Source: Opitutales bacterium
GTDB taxonomy: Bacteria; Verrucomicrobiota; Verrucomicrobiia; Opitutales; UBA953
Direction: 5' to 3'
Length of the DNA stretch: 64,000 nucleotides
Assembly (NCBI GenBank): GCA_030725715.1
Contig: JANRFG010000006.1
Coordinates: 59,688 to 123,687 of the forward strand
Shown here piece after piece: positions 44,839 to 53,402 of the stretch. Every line of letters begins with the position of its first letter. The stretch's first letter is position 1. Below the pieces are notes generated by a model that did no database searches, was not told where the DNA came from, and was given only the letters and a program-made list of their open reading frames with translations. Made by a program: the position numbers and the translations under genes.

Positions 44839-45672
44839 ATGCGCCTCGACGCCCACCAGCACTTCTGGTCGTACGATGCGGCGCAATACCCGTGGATCCC
44901 GCCGGGCTCCCCTCTGCACCGCAGCTGGCTGCCCGACGATCTCGCCGCGTTGCAGCAGCCGCTCGGTTTCGAGGGCTCGATCGCCGTACAGGCGCGTCAG
45001 GTCGTCGGCGAATCCGACTGGTTGCTCTCCCTCGCGGACCAGCACGCGAACGTGAAGGGCGTCGTCGGCTGGGTCGACCTGCGTTCCGACCGCGTCGAGG
45101 CCGACCTGGCCCGCCTCGCCGCCCACCCGAAGTTCGTCGGCGTCCGTCACGTCGTCCAGGAAGAGCCCGACGCGGACTTCATGCTCGGGAAGGATTTCCA
45201 GCGCGGGATCTCGAAGCTGCAGGCCCACGGACTGACTTACGATATCCTGATTTACCCGAGGCAGCTCGAGGCCGCGATTCGGCTCACGGAGAACTTCCCG
45301 CTCCAGCCCTTCGTCCTTGATCACATCGCCAAGCCTCACATCAAGGACGGCGCCCTCGAGCCCTGGAAGTCGCAGCTCCGCCGGCTGGCGAAACTCCCGA
45401 ACGTCCATTGCAAGGTCTCGGGCCTGCTCACGGAGGCCGACCACCAGGCGTGGCAGACCGGGCAGTTCCGTCCGTACCTCGACACGGTCTTCGAAGCCTT
45501 CGGCCCGTCGCGCCTGATGTATGGCTCAGACTGGCCGGTCTGTCTCTTCGCCGGTAGTTACGAGCAGGCTTTCCGGCTCGTCGATGATTACGCGCGCCAG
45601 TTGACCGACGCCGATCGTGCCGGCCTCTTCGGCGGCAATTGCGCGCGGTTCTATTTCCCGGGCCGGCGTTAG
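44839..45672 (+). CDS. Amidohydrolase, probable sugar lactonase (L-fuconolactonase-like)
   Basis: Hydrolyses an aldonolactone. The 277-residue COG3618-type protein shows LDAHQHFWSYD (HxH), QPFVLDHIAKPHI, CKVSGLLTEADH and LMYGSDWPVCLFAGSY, matching fuconolactonases. It starts four bases after the dehydrogenase and its stop overlaps the stop of the convergent downstream gene (TTAG). The aldonate dehydratase needed to finish the pathway is not in the window. Confidence 0.85.
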   Translation: MRLDAHQHFWSYDAAQYPWIPPGSPLHRSWLPDDLAALQQPLGFEGSIAVQARQVVGESDWLLSLADQHANVKGVVGWVDLRSDRVEADLARLAAHPKFVGVRHVVQEEPDADFMLGKDFQRGISKLQAHGLTYDILIYPRQLEAAIRLTENFPLQPFVLDHIAKPHIKDGALEPWKSQLRRLAKLPNVHCKVSGLLTEADHQAWQTGQFRPYLDTVFEAFGPSRLMYGSDWPVCLFAGSYEQAFRLVDDYARQLTDADRAGLFGGNCARFYFPGRR

Positions 45673-46961
45673 CGGATGGCCGTGTTGGCGTCGGCGGTCA
45701 CCTTGAAGATCCAGCCCTTCGCTTCCATGTCGATGTTGAGGCCGCGCTTGTCCCGCTCCATGCCGGCCGGCAGCGGGTCGGCGTTGCAGCGGAAGAGCTT
45801 CAGCTTCCCTTCGCCTTCGTATTGGCCGTTCACCTTGGTCGAGGACTTCGCCACCTCGATCGCGAGGTAGCAGTCGAAGACGCCGCCCGGGGTCTCGCCG
45901 ATGAGCACTTCGACCGGCACCTTCGTGCCCTTGGTCACCTGCAGCCAGGGGCCTGCTTTCAGGCGATGCAGTCCGCCGGGTCGGCGGTCGACCTTATATT
46001 CCTTCGAGACCTTGACGCCGAAGTCCTTGTAGTTGCCATCCCGCCCGCTGAAGAAGGTCTCATAGCCGTCGTCGAGGGCGATCCGGCGGTTCCAGCGCAC
46101 GATGAGGAAGTCGTCGCCCGAACCGACGAAACGGAAGGGCAGAGAGCTGGGCATCTCCACGTAGCAGCGGTAATGCACGACCCAGCGCGAGGGCTTCATC
46201 AGCTTCTCCACTTCGAAGGCCTTGGGGGCGTCATTGGCCGAGCGGCCCGTGATGAAGAGCTGGCCGGAGACGAGCTTGTCGGGCGACCTGAAGAACTTCT
46301 GCAGGCGTCCCGCGCTCCAGCCGCTCTCGAGGAATTCCCGGACCGACGCGCGGTACGGCGGGATGCCGGTGACCGCGGGCGCGGCCGCGGTGGGCTGGCG
46401 GTTCGCGGTCTGCTTGAGGTCGTAGAGCGTGCCGATGAGCCCGCCCGCGCCGGCCCCGGAGCCCTTCATGCCGAACAAGGAGACGAAATTACGGCCGCCG
46501 CCCGAGCCGATGCCTTTGCCGGCGCCGAAGCCGCCGCCGGAGCCGCCGCCGAAACCTTTCGAGGCGCCGCCGCCGATCGCGCCGGCGGAGAGGAGGGGAT
46601 TGGAAAGGCTCGGGAGGCTGGCGACCGCCATCGTGGCGTTGGCGTTCTTGCTGGTGATGCGGGTGTTGGTCTTGGCGAGCGACTTGATGTTCTTAGGGAC
46701 GACCTTGGTCTTGAACTCCTTGGCCTTGGGGCCGCCCGCGCCGCCACCGGCGCCCGTGGCGAAGGCGTTCGGGTCCTTCTTACCGGCGCCGTCGGTCACG
46801 GTGGAGACCACCCAGACGATCGCGATGAGCACGAGCACGAAGTGCACGAGGACGGACAGCGCGAGGCCTTCGCCCCCGAGGCGTTGCCAGAGGGTACGGC
46901 GCGGACGGGCCAAAGGCTCCGCTCCGGTTTCGACGGGGGGTGTGTCCTGGGGTTCGGACAT
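45669..46961 (-). CDS. Membrane-anchored Gly-rich protein with PA14-like domain
   Basis: A 430-residue protein with an N-terminal cytoplasmic Pro-rich tail and one membrane helix about 33-53 (ALSVLVHFVLVLIAIVWVV). A long Gly/Ala/Ser-rich linker (about 56-175, GGGSGGGFGAGKGIGSGGG) leads to a C-terminal globular domain. The latter (IGTLYDLKQT, SRWVVHYRCYVEM, FRFVGSGDDFLIVRWN, RIALDDGYE) resembles a PA14-type carbohydrate-binding fold. No TonB box. Function unknown; no ExbBD-like neighbours. Confidence 0.65.
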   Translation of the reverse strand: MSEPQDTPPVETGAEPLARPRRTLWQRLGGEGLALSVLVHFVLVLIAIVWVVSTVTDGAGKKDPNAFATGAGGGAGGPKAKEFKTKVVPKNIKSLAKTNTRITSKNANATMAVASLPSLSNPLLSAGAIGGGASKGFGGGSGGGFGAGKGIGSGGGRNFVSLFGMKGSGAGAGGLIGTLYDLKQTANRQPTAAAPAVTGIPPYRASVREFLESGWSAGRLQKFFRSPDKLVSGQLFITGRSANDAPKAFEVEKLMKPSRWVVHYRCYVEMPSSLPFRFVGSGDDFLIVRWNRRIALDDGYETFFSGRDGNYKDFGVKVSKEYKVDRRPGGLHRLKAGPWLQVTKGTKVPVEVLIGETPGGVFDCYLAIEVAKSSTKVNGQYEGEGKLKLFRCNADPLPAGMERDKRGLNIDMEAKGWIFKVTADANTAIR

Positions 46962-47079
46962 AGGAGTATTCCACTAGGTCTATCCCTGTGGTTCAACCCC
47001 CAAACCTAGCCCCGAGCCGCCAACTGTTGGAATCATCATAGCGTCTTGCCCTGCCGGGCCCCGCCTCCATCTTGCCGAC

Positions 47080-47283
47080 ATGGATGACCACCAGCGCGCC
47101 CTCGAGGAACGCCTCACTTTCTTGCAACGGCACGTCGAACAGCAGGACCGCATCATCCTCGAGCTGTCCCGCGAGGTCTCGAAGCTGGCGGACCGGCTCG
47201 TCCGGGCCGAGGCGAAGCTGACCCAGTCCGCCGACGCCGGCGACCAGGCCCCGCCCGCCGACGAACGTCCGCCCCACTGGTAG
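47080..47283 (+). CDS. slyX: SlyX family protein
   Basis: A 67-residue coiled-coil protein (ALEERLTFLQRHVEQQDRIILELSREVSKLADRL) with a Pro-rich tail ending PPHW, the characteristic SlyX terminus. Role unknown in general. It precedes the SRAP gene by 9 bp. Confidence 0.85.
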   Translation: MDDHQRALEERLTFLQRHVEQQDRIILELSREVSKLADRLVRAEAKLTQSADAGDQAPPADERPPHW

Positions 47284-47292
47284 ATCCCGGAT

Positions 47293-47994
47293 ATGTGCGG
47301 CCGTGTCACCCAGTTCTCTCGCTGGGCCGAAATCGTGAAGAGCCTCGGCGCCTCGTCGGTCGACGTCGCGCCGCGTTACAACATTTCGCCGGGCACGCCG
47401 CTTCTCAGCGTCCGTCGCGAGCAGGGGGTCCTGCGCGCCGAAGCGTTGCCGTGGGGCTTCGTCCCCGCCTGGGCGCCGGCCGACGAAGCCGGCGGCCACG
47501 CCAACGCCCGCGTCGAAGGGATCTTCGACCGCCCGACCTTCCGCGATGCTGCCCGCCTGCGTCGCTGCGTCGTGCCGCTCGACGGCTACTACGAATGGAA
47601 GACCGAGGGCAGGCTGAAGGTGCCGTATTATTTCCGCTCGGCGGACGGCGGCCCGCTCGCGGTCGGCGGCCTCTGGTCGCTCCGCCTCGCCGCCGACGGC
47701 ACGTCGCGCCGGACGCTCTGCCTCGTCACGGTCGCGCCTAACCGCGAGGCGGGCGAGGTCCACTCACGCATGCCGGTCGTGCTCACGGGCCCCGCCCGGC
47801 AGGCCTGGCTTTCCGAACGCGCGTTCACGTCGGATGAATTCGCCGCCCTCGCCGTCACCGCGCCCGATCGCACGCTGTCGCTCCATCGCGTCTCGCCCGA
47901 CGTCAACCGCGTCGCGGTCGACGCCGAGCATCTCGTGCAGCCCTTGGTCGGCGCGATGGATCAGCCGGATTTCTTCGGGGATTTGCTTGGCTAA
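47293..47994 (+). CDS. SRAP/HMCES family abasic-site protein (YedK-like)
   Basis: Crosslinks to abasic sites in single-stranded DNA through Cys2 (MCGRVTQF). The 233 residues also show PRYNISPG, LPWGFVPAW, HANARVEGIF (the conserved Asn-Ala-Arg-x-Glu), LDGYYEW (Glu) and VHSRMPVVL (His), all active-site parts of the family. It follows slyX in the same direction. Confidence 0.93.
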   Translation: MCGRVTQFSRWAEIVKSLGASSVDVAPRYNISPGTPLLSVRREQGVLRAEALPWGFVPAWAPADEAGGHANARVEGIFDRPTFRDAARLRRCVVPLDGYYEWKTEGRLKVPYYFRSADGGPLAVGGLWSLRLAADGTSRRTLCLVTVAPNREAGEVHSRMPVVLTGPARQAWLSERAFTSDEFAALAVTAPDRTLSLHRVSPDVNRVAVDAEHLVQPLVGAMDQPDFFGDLLG

Positions 47995-48021
47995 CCTGGC
48001 GTTTTTCGACAGAACAGCGGC

Positions 48022-48423
48022 ATGGCCGAACCGTTGCACCAACCCAAGACCGTGGATAAGCCGTGGGGGCGGGAAATCTGGTTCGCCGACCAGGCCGCCT
48101 ACGCCGGCAAGATCCTCGAGGTGAAGAAGGGCTGTCGCCTCAGCCTCCAGTATCACGAGCGTAAGACCGAGACGCTGTACCTGGTCTCCGGCAAGATGGT
48201 CCTGACCTTCCGCGCGCTCGCCCCCGGCGAGACGCCGTCCACCGCCCTCGTCACGTCCGCCGACCAGCGAGCCTGGCTGCCCGGCCAGTCGGTCCATATC
48301 CCGGCCCGCACGATCCACCGCTTCGAAGCCCTCGAGGACAGCGTCCTGATGGAAGTCTCCACGCCTGACCTCACCGACGTCGTCCGCCTGCAGGACGACT
48401 ACGCCCGGCCCGCGCGCGACTGA
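48022..48423 (+). CDS. Cupin, mannose-6-phosphate isomerase type II-like
   Basis: A 133-residue single-domain cupin: KPWGREIWFAD (typical of phosphomannose isomerase type II), LSLQYHERKTETLYLVSGK (metal His, Glu) and the second motif IPARTIHRFEALEDSVLMEV. It probably binds or isomerises a phosphosugar. It is followed 18 bp later by a ROK kinase. Confidence 0.8.
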   Translation: MAEPLHQPKTVDKPWGREIWFADQAAYAGKILEVKKGCRLSLQYHERKTETLYLVSGKMVLTFRALAPGETPSTALVTSADQRAWLPGQSVHIPARTIHRFEALEDSVLMEVSTPDLTDVVRLQDDYARPARD

Positions 48424-48441
48424 GCCCCCTTGCCTTTTCCC

Positions 48442-49404
48442 ATGCGTAAAGTCCTAGCTTTTGACCTCGGCGGCACGAAGATCGCCTTCGGCGTCGTCAA
48501 TGAGGACGGCAGCGTCCTCGGTTCCGGCCGCGTCGAGACGTTCGCGGACAAAGGCCCGCAGCAGGCCTGCGAACGCGTCGCCGCCGCCGCCCACAAACTC
48601 CTCGCCGAGCTCAGGCTGAAGCCGGCCGACTTCGTCGCCCTCGGCGTGGCCTCGCCCGGCCCCCTCGACATCGCCCGCGGCTGCGTCGACGGTTCGCCCA
48701 ATCTCCCCGGCTGGACGGGTTTCTCGATCACCGAGTTCCTGAGCAATTCCTTCGGCGGCCTGCCCGCCCGTATCGACAACGACTGTAATGCGGCCGCGCT
48801 CGGCGAATACCGCTTCGGCGCCGGCAAGGGCAGGAAGAACGTCGTCTACATCACCGTCTCCACCGGCATCGGCGGCGGCGCCGTCATCGACGGCCGCCTG
48901 ATGCGCGGCTCCAACGGCAACGCGGCCGAGCTCGGCCACATCCCGCTCACGATGGACGGCCCCCGTTGCGGCTGCGGTAATCCTGGTTGCTGGGAAGTCT
49001 ACGCCTCCGGCACCGCCATCGCGCGCCGCACCCGCGAGGCCCTCTCGTCCGGCCGCCCGTCGAGCATCGTGAAGTTCGCCGGCAGCATCGAGCAGGTCAC
49101 GACGCACCATCTCTTCCAGGCGATGGCCGAAGGGGACGCGCTCGCCAACGAGATCTGGGCCGAATCGGTCAACTACCTCGGCCGCGGCCTCGGCGCGGTG
49201 ATCAATACCTTCAACCCCGACGTGATCGTGGTCGGCGGCGGCGTCACCGCGGCCGGCGACGCGCTCTTCGTCCCGATGCGCAAGAGCGCCAACAACTACG
49301 CCTTCCCGCGTCTGTCGGCGGTCTGTTCGATCGTCCCCGCCGGCCTCGGCGGCAATGTCGGTGTCGTCGGCGCCGCGGCCTGCGCCTTCGAGCACGTCGG
49401 CTGA
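48442..49404 (+). CDS. ROK family sugar kinase (glucokinase-like)
   Basis: ATP-dependent hexose kinase. The 320 residues show the phosphate loop FDLGGTKIAFG, LGVASPGPLD, ARIDNDCNAAALGE (catalytic Asp), NVVYITVSTGIGGGAVIDGRL and the zinc motif CGCGNPGCWE. ATG 48442 is chosen; a TTG at 48430 is in frame. Glucose is the likeliest substrate but other hexoses or N-acetylated sugars are possible. Confidence 0.92.
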   Translation: MRKVLAFDLGGTKIAFGVVNEDGSVLGSGRVETFADKGPQQACERVAAAAHKLLAELRLKPADFVALGVASPGPLDIARGCVDGSPNLPGWTGFSITEFLSNSFGGLPARIDNDCNAAALGEYRFGAGKGRKNVVYITVSTGIGGGAVIDGRLMRGSNGNAAELGHIPLTMDGPRCGCGNPGCWEVYASGTAIARRTREALSSGRPSSIVKFAGSIEQVTTHHLFQAMAEGDALANEIWAESVNYLGRGLGAVINTFNPDVIVVGGGVTAAGDALFVPMRKSANNYAFPRLSAVCSIVPAGLGGNVGVVGAAACAFEHVG

Positions 49405-49418
49405 CGCGCCCGCCGGTG

Positions 49419-50147
49419 ATGCGCGTCTCCGTCGTCCTCCCGGCTTTCAACGAAGAGAAACTCCTTCCGGCCGCCCTTGCGGCGGTGAAGGCGGCGTCGT
49501 CGGCGTTCACGGCCCGCGGCTGGGAATGGGAGTGCGTGGTCTGCGATAACAACTCGACCGACGGCACGTCCGCGGTCGCCCGCGCGGCGGGCGCGACGGT
49601 GGTCTTCGAGCCGGTGAACCAGATCGGCCGGGCCCGCGACGCCGGGGCGCGCGCCGCGACCGGTGAATGGCTGGTGTTCATCGACGCGGATTCCACGCCT
49701 TCGGCGGAACTCTTCGCGTCCATCGCGACGCGTATCGCCGAAGGGCGCGCGCTCGGTGGCGGTAGCACGGTCGAACTCGAGCCCGGCACGCCGCGCTACG
49801 CCCGCTTCGTCGGCGGACTGTGGAATCTCTGGAGCCGCCTCGCCGGCTGGGCCGCGGGCTCATGCGTCTGGGTCGAGGCGGACGCCTTCCGCGCGGCGGG
49901 CGGTTTCGGGACCGAGTACTACGCGGGCGAAGAGGTCTTCCTCAGCCGTCGCTTGAAGACGCTGGCCCGCCGCTCCGGTCGCCGCTTCGTCATCCTCGCC
50001 GACCACCCGCTGCGCACGTCTTCGCGCAAGCTGAAGCTCTACACGCTCACGGAGGCGGGCCGCTTCTTCTTCCGCATGCTCTTCACCGCGGGACGCGCGG
50101 CGAAGCGGCCGGAGCACTGCGGGATCTGGTACGACGGACGGCGCTGA
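49419..50147 (+). CDS. Glycosyltransferase family 2
   Basis: A 242-residue GT-A fold enzyme: VSVVLPAFNEEKLLPAAL, CVVCDNNSTDGT, VNQIGRARDAGARAATGEWLVFIDADSTP (DxD) and GTEYYAGEEVFLSRRL (acid/base region). There is no membrane helix of its own. ATG 49419 is preferred over in-frame codons running back into the ROK gene. Substrate unknown. Confidence 0.88.
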   Translation: MRVSVVLPAFNEEKLLPAALAAVKAASSAFTARGWEWECVVCDNNSTDGTSAVARAAGATVVFEPVNQIGRARDAGARAATGEWLVFIDADSTPSAELFASIATRIAEGRALGGGSTVELEPGTPRYARFVGGLWNLWSRLAGWAAGSCVWVEADAFRAAGGFGTEYYAGEEVFLSRRLKTLARRSGRRFVILADHPLRTSSRKLKLYTLTEAGRFFFRMLFTAGRAAKRPEHCGIWYDGRR

Positions 50148-50150
50148 GGC

Positions 50151-50813
50151 TCAGAGCCGCCGGCTTTTCCACTTCGGGATCGGGAAGACCGTGACCTTGT
50201 CGGAGCGTACTTCGACGTCGTCGCGGTGCCGCAGGCGCCTGGCTTCGGCGGCGGTGACGATCTCATAATGCGGCGCGGCGGTGATGAGGTCCGCGATCTC
50301 CCAGCAGTCCTTCGGATTGTTCACCCATTTCTCGGCCGGCAGGCGGCGGAGGTCGTACGGCTTGGAGTAGCTGCGCAGGGTCTTGCGCGGCCCCTTGGCG
50401 TATTCGTGGAAGTAGGACATCGCGAGCTCGCGCACGCTGCGGTAGACGGGGTCGCGCCAGCGCAGGCAGACGTAGTTGGTCTTGGAGATGGCGCCCCATT
50501 TGCCGTTCACGCGGAAGGGCGCGATGACGTGGTCCATGTCCTGATGCGCGCTGAAGTCCAGGAGCAGGGGAGGGTGGCCCTGCAGCCAGAGCGCGAAGGC
50601 GGCCACCATGGCGCCTTCGATGCAATGGGCCCGCCGATGCTTCAGGGTCTCCTCCACCGAGCGGGCGGTGTCGCCCTCGGGTTCGAAGTTCTGTGGGAAA
50701 TCGACGAGGAAGTCCTGGATGGCCTGCGGGGTGGCGAGCCGGGCCAGCGTGCGCGCCGCGGTCAGGCTGAGGCCTCTCCGTTGGGCGAGTCGGGTGCGGG
50801 CGGCGTACGACAT
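50151..50813 (-). CDS. Putative transglutaminase-like/papain-fold protein
   Basis: A 220-residue protein with HRRAHCIEGAMVAAFALW, then HQDMDHVIAPFRVNGKWGAISKTNY. The Cys after a histidine-rich stretch and the later His with Asn or Asp suggest the Cys-His-Asp arrangement of transglutaminase-like hydrolases. The ATG at 50813 is preferred; a start at 50918 would overlap the divergent zinc-ribbon gene. Function unproven. Confidence 0.55.
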   Translation of the reverse strand: MSYAARTRLAQRRGLSLTAARTLARLATPQAIQDFLVDFPQNFEPEGDTARSVEETLKHRRAHCIEGAMVAAFALWLQGHPPLLLDFSAHQDMDHVIAPFRVNGKWGAISKTNYVCLRWRDPVYRSVRELAMSYFHEYAKGPRKTLRSYSKPYDLRRLPAEKWVNNPKDCWEIADLITAAPHYEIVTAAEARRLRHRDDVEVRSDKVTVFPIPKWKSRRL

Positions 50814-50916
50814 GGCTGCAGGTCTATCCGCCCATGGGGATTGCTCAAGGAGCGAGTGCGGCGGTGCTTTCGGGTTGGCTAACTTCTCCGCCCGCCTTTG
50901 CTCATCGGTGTCCGCC

Positions 50917-51126
50917 ATGCCGATCTTCGATTACACCTGCGCCGATTGCGGCCAGACGAGCGAGCTGCTCGTCCGGAGCTCCCGCGAGACCCCGGCCTGC
51001 CCGCACTGCGGCTCGGCCAAATTGGAGAAGCAGCTCCCGATGGTCGCGGTCAAGGGCCTGAAGTCCGACCACGTCCACTCGAACGGCTGCGGCTGCGGTA
51101 AGCCCCGCGGAGGCTGCGGCAACTGA
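50917..51126 (+). CDS. FmdB-type zinc-ribbon protein
   Basis: A 69-residue protein starting MPIFDYTCADCGQ, with CPHCG making the CxxC...CxxC zinc ribbon typical of FmdB/small regulatory proteins. The C terminus, rich in Gly and Cys (GCGCGKPRGGCGN), may bind additional metal. The downstream site-2 protease starts 1 bp after it. Confidence 0.88.
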   Translation: MPIFDYTCADCGQTSELLVRSSRETPACPHCGSAKLEKQLPMVAVKGLKSDHVHSNGCGCGKPRGGCGN

Positions 51127-51127
51127 G

Positions 51128-51784
51128 ATGGAAGTCGGACAATTACGCGACGGGCTCCTCCAGCTCATCCTGCTGATCATCTCCATCGGCCTCCATGAGT
51201 TCGGCCACGCCTGGATGGCGGATATGCGCGGCGACCCGCTCCCGCGCCTGCAGGGCCGCGTGACCCTCAACCCCTTCGCCCACACCGACCCCATCGGCAC
51301 CATCGCGATCCCGGCTTTCATGATCTTTTTCGGCCCTGGTTTTAGCCTCATCGGCTGGGGTAAGCCGGTCCAGGTCTCCCTGCCCAATCCGAAGACCCGC
51401 CGGATGGATGACATCTATATCACCTTGGCCGGCCCGGCGATGAACGTGGTGCTTTGTCTTGTTCTGGCGCTCATCGGCACCCTCGGCGATTTTGACCCGA
51501 AGTCGCAGGAGGTCATCATCGTCTTCCTCGCCCGAGGCATCTTCCTCAACGCCGGCCTGGCCGTCTTCAACTTGATCCCCGTCCCGCCCCTCGACGGCTC
51601 CCGTCTGGCGCTCCGGCTCGGCCTCTACTCGGAAGAACTGTTCCTGGCCATCGCCCGCTGGGGGTTCGTCATCCTGATCGTGCTCATCAACATCCCTGGA
51701 TTCAGGCGATTCATTTACTGGGTGATGTCGCCCTTGCTGGACGGCTCCGCGCTGGTCTGGCCCTACTTCGAACGCTTCCTCTAA
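51128..51784 (+). CDS. Site-2 protease family (M50) membrane metalloprotease
   Basis: Intramembrane protease of 218 residues. It has the zinc motif HEFGH in the first helix (ISIGLHEFGHAWMA), the family segment GRVTLNPFAHTDPIGTI and NLIPVPPLDGS, which supplies the third ligand. Six hydrophobic segments are visible. No PDZ domain. It follows the zinc-ribbon gene without space. Confidence 0.92.
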   Translation: MEVGQLRDGLLQLILLIISIGLHEFGHAWMADMRGDPLPRLQGRVTLNPFAHTDPIGTIAIPAFMIFFGPGFSLIGWGKPVQVSLPNPKTRRMDDIYITLAGPAMNVVLCLVLALIGTLGDFDPKSQEVIIVFLARGIFLNAGLAVFNLIPVPPLDGSRLALRLGLYSEELFLAIARWGFVILIVLINIPGFRRFIYWVMSPLLDGSALVWPYFERFL

Positions 51785-51833
51785 GTCCCACGAGAGGCTT
51801 GCCTATTTCTCGGCCGCGGGCGAAAGTCGGGCC

Positions 51834-52229
51834 ATGCAAACCCTCGGCGAACGCCTCCAAGAAGCCCGTCAGCGACTGGGCGTGACCCTCCGCGAGGCCG
51901 CGGAGTTCACCAAGATCCGCACCGACTACCTCCAGTCCATGGAGGCCAACCAGTTCGAGTCCATCCCGCTCGCCGACGTCTACAAGCGCGGCTTCGTGAA
52001 GGTCTACGCGAAGTATCTCCGCCTCGACGACGAGAAGGCCGGCGCGGACTTCAACACGCACCATTCCGTCAAGGCTTCCCGCCGCCCGCTCGAAGCCGGC
52101 GCCGACGAGGACGCGGCTTTCGAGCCCGAGACCGGCGGCGCGCCGCTGACGATCAGCCGCGACATGCTGATCTACGGCATCATGGGCATCGCGGCCATCG
52201 CGATCCTGATCGCCCTGTTTTTTTCCTAA
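51834..52229 (+). CDS. RodZ-like helix-turn-helix membrane protein, N-terminal part (frame broken at T7)
   Basis: The 131 codons encode a cytoplasmic HTH domain (TLGERLQEARQRLGVTLREAAEFTKIRTDYLQSMEANQFESIPL, VYKRGFVKVYAKYLRLD), as in RodZ cell-shape proteins, and a membrane helix at the end (ISRDMLIYGIMGIAAIAILIALFF). The frame stops right after T7 at 52218-52224. The -1 frame continues as a Pro-rich linker and folded C-terminal domain to 52630, which RodZ proteins normally have. One extra T would restore a 265-residue protein. Confidence 0.82.
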   Translation: MQTLGERLQEARQRLGVTLREAAEFTKIRTDYLQSMEANQFESIPLADVYKRGFVKVYAKYLRLDDEKAGADFNTHHSVKASRRPLEAGADEDAAFEPETGGAPLTISRDMLIYGIMGIAAIAILIALFFS

Positions 52230-52630
52230 GCTCGCCGCCGCCGGCCCGGCGACCCGAGCCTCCGGCTCCCACGGTCGTCAAGCCGGTCCCGCCGGCGAGC
52301 CGTCCCCACCAGATCACGCTCCGGTCCGTCAAGGCCGGCGTCCAATACCAGGTCATCGAACAGAACACCGGTGAGGTCCCGGGCCGCGGCGTGCTGTCGC
52401 CCCGCGACAAGCCGGTGGTCATCAACGTGAAAGGGCCGAGCGAACTCCGTTCCTCGGCGGTCGAGAGCCTGCGCGTCCAGATCGACGGCATCCCGTTCCC
52501 GATTCCTGCCCACGTGACCGGAGCGATGTACGTGGCCTTGCCCGATACCTTCACGAACCCGCCGGCGCCCGCCCCCGTCGCGGCGCCCGCCCCGAAGTCG
52601 GCTGCGCCGAAGACGAAGGCTGCCCGTTGA
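52214..52630 (+). other. C-terminal RodZ-like coding segment in the -1 frame
   Basis: Read from 52214 the frame gives FFLSSPPPARRPEPPAPTVV, a proline-rich linker, then a compact domain (HQITLRSVKAGVQYQVIEQN, VINVKGPSELRSSAVESL, IPFPIPAHVTGAMYVAL) and a Pro/Ala tail before TGA at 52630. The open frame is uninterrupted for 138 codons and its composition is protein-like. It has no good independent start near its beginning; GTG/ATG-type starts occur only at about 52391. It is best explained as the rest of the upstream gene. Confidence 0.7.
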
Positions 52631-52678
52631 GCCGAGGGGGTTGACCCTTCCGACTTCCTGGCTTATCTCTGGGGCGCA

Positions 52679-53299
52679 GTGCCCCCGCGCCTCGATCAAC
52701 GTGTCCTCGTCCTCAACCGTCTCTGGCAGCCGGTGAACATCGTCGGCGTGCTCCGCGCGATGAGCCTGCTCTTCCGGGGACGCGCCTCGGCCATCTATTC
52801 CGACCCCGTCACCGGTCACCGCGTCCTCAGCGCCGGGGAGTGGCTGAAGTTCTCCGCGGAGTCGCCGCCGCCCGCGGCCGAGTCCGTGCGCTCGCCCTGC
52901 ATCGTCCTGCGTGTGCCGCGCGTCCTCCTGCTCGGCGAGTACGACCGCGTCCCGCGCCGCGAGATCCGCTTCTCCCGCCGCAACGTCTACCTGCGCGACG
53001 CCAACACCTGCCAGTACTGCGGCCGGACCTTCCGCGACGAGGAACTCAACCTCGACCACGTCGTCCCGCGCGATGTCGGCGGCAAGACCAACTGGGAGAA
53101 CATCGTGACGGCGTGCGTGCGTTGCAACTCGCGCAAGGCCAACCGCCTGCCCGAGCAGGCCGGCATGACCCTGCGGCGCGCCCCGGCCAAGCCGAAGTGG
53201 CGGCTGGTGGTGGCGTCGTCGCTCTCGGCGGACGAGGTCGAGGCCTGGAAGGAATTCCTCGAAGTCACGCCCGCCGGTCAGCTGCCTTGGCGGAACTGA
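52679..53299 (+). CDS. HNH endonuclease domain protein
   Basis: A 206-residue protein starting at GTG 52679: LDQRVLVLNRLWQPVNIVGVLRAMSLLFRGRA is a conserved N-terminal part in this family. The nuclease core is CQYCGRTFRDEELNLDHVVPRDVGGKTNWENIVTACVRCNSRKANR (two CxxC pairs, DHVVP, N and H replaced by conserved residues). It is a stand-alone HNH protein, not linked to a phage or restriction gene here. Confidence 0.88.
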   Translation: MPPRLDQRVLVLNRLWQPVNIVGVLRAMSLLFRGRASAIYSDPVTGHRVLSAGEWLKFSAESPPPAAESVRSPCIVLRVPRVLLLGEYDRVPRREIRFSRRNVYLRDANTCQYCGRTFRDEELNLDHVVPRDVGGKTNWENIVTACVRCNSRKANRLPEQAGMTLRRAPAKPKWRLVVASSLSADEVEAWKEFLEVTPAGQLPWRN

Positions 53300-53312
53300 G
53301 CGGCGTTTTCCT

Positions 53313-53386
53313 TGGTGCGGGTAACCAGATTCGAACTGGTGTATCCACTTTGGAAGAGTGGTGTCCTACCACTGAACGATACCCGC
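53313..53386 (-). tRNA. tRNA-Gly (anticodon TCC), CCA encoded
   Basis: Minus strand. Acceptor GCGGGTA with TACCCGC, anticodon arm CCACT-CTTCCAA-AGTGG (TCC), T-arm ACCAG-TTCGAAT-CTGGT, discriminator A, genomic CCA. Mature 71 nt plus CCA. Confidence 0.96.
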
Positions 53387-53402
53387 GTGGCCAAGGACGC
53401 CC

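Noticed and set aside
45669..46961. TonB energy-transducing protein
   Set aside because: It has the N-terminal helix but no Pro-rich periplasmic linker with TonB C-terminal motif, and ExbB/ExbD are absent.
52679..53299. HNH protein as restriction or intron endonuclease
   Set aside because: No methyltransferase, intron structure or mobile context; it fits the stand-alone HNH family of unknown role.
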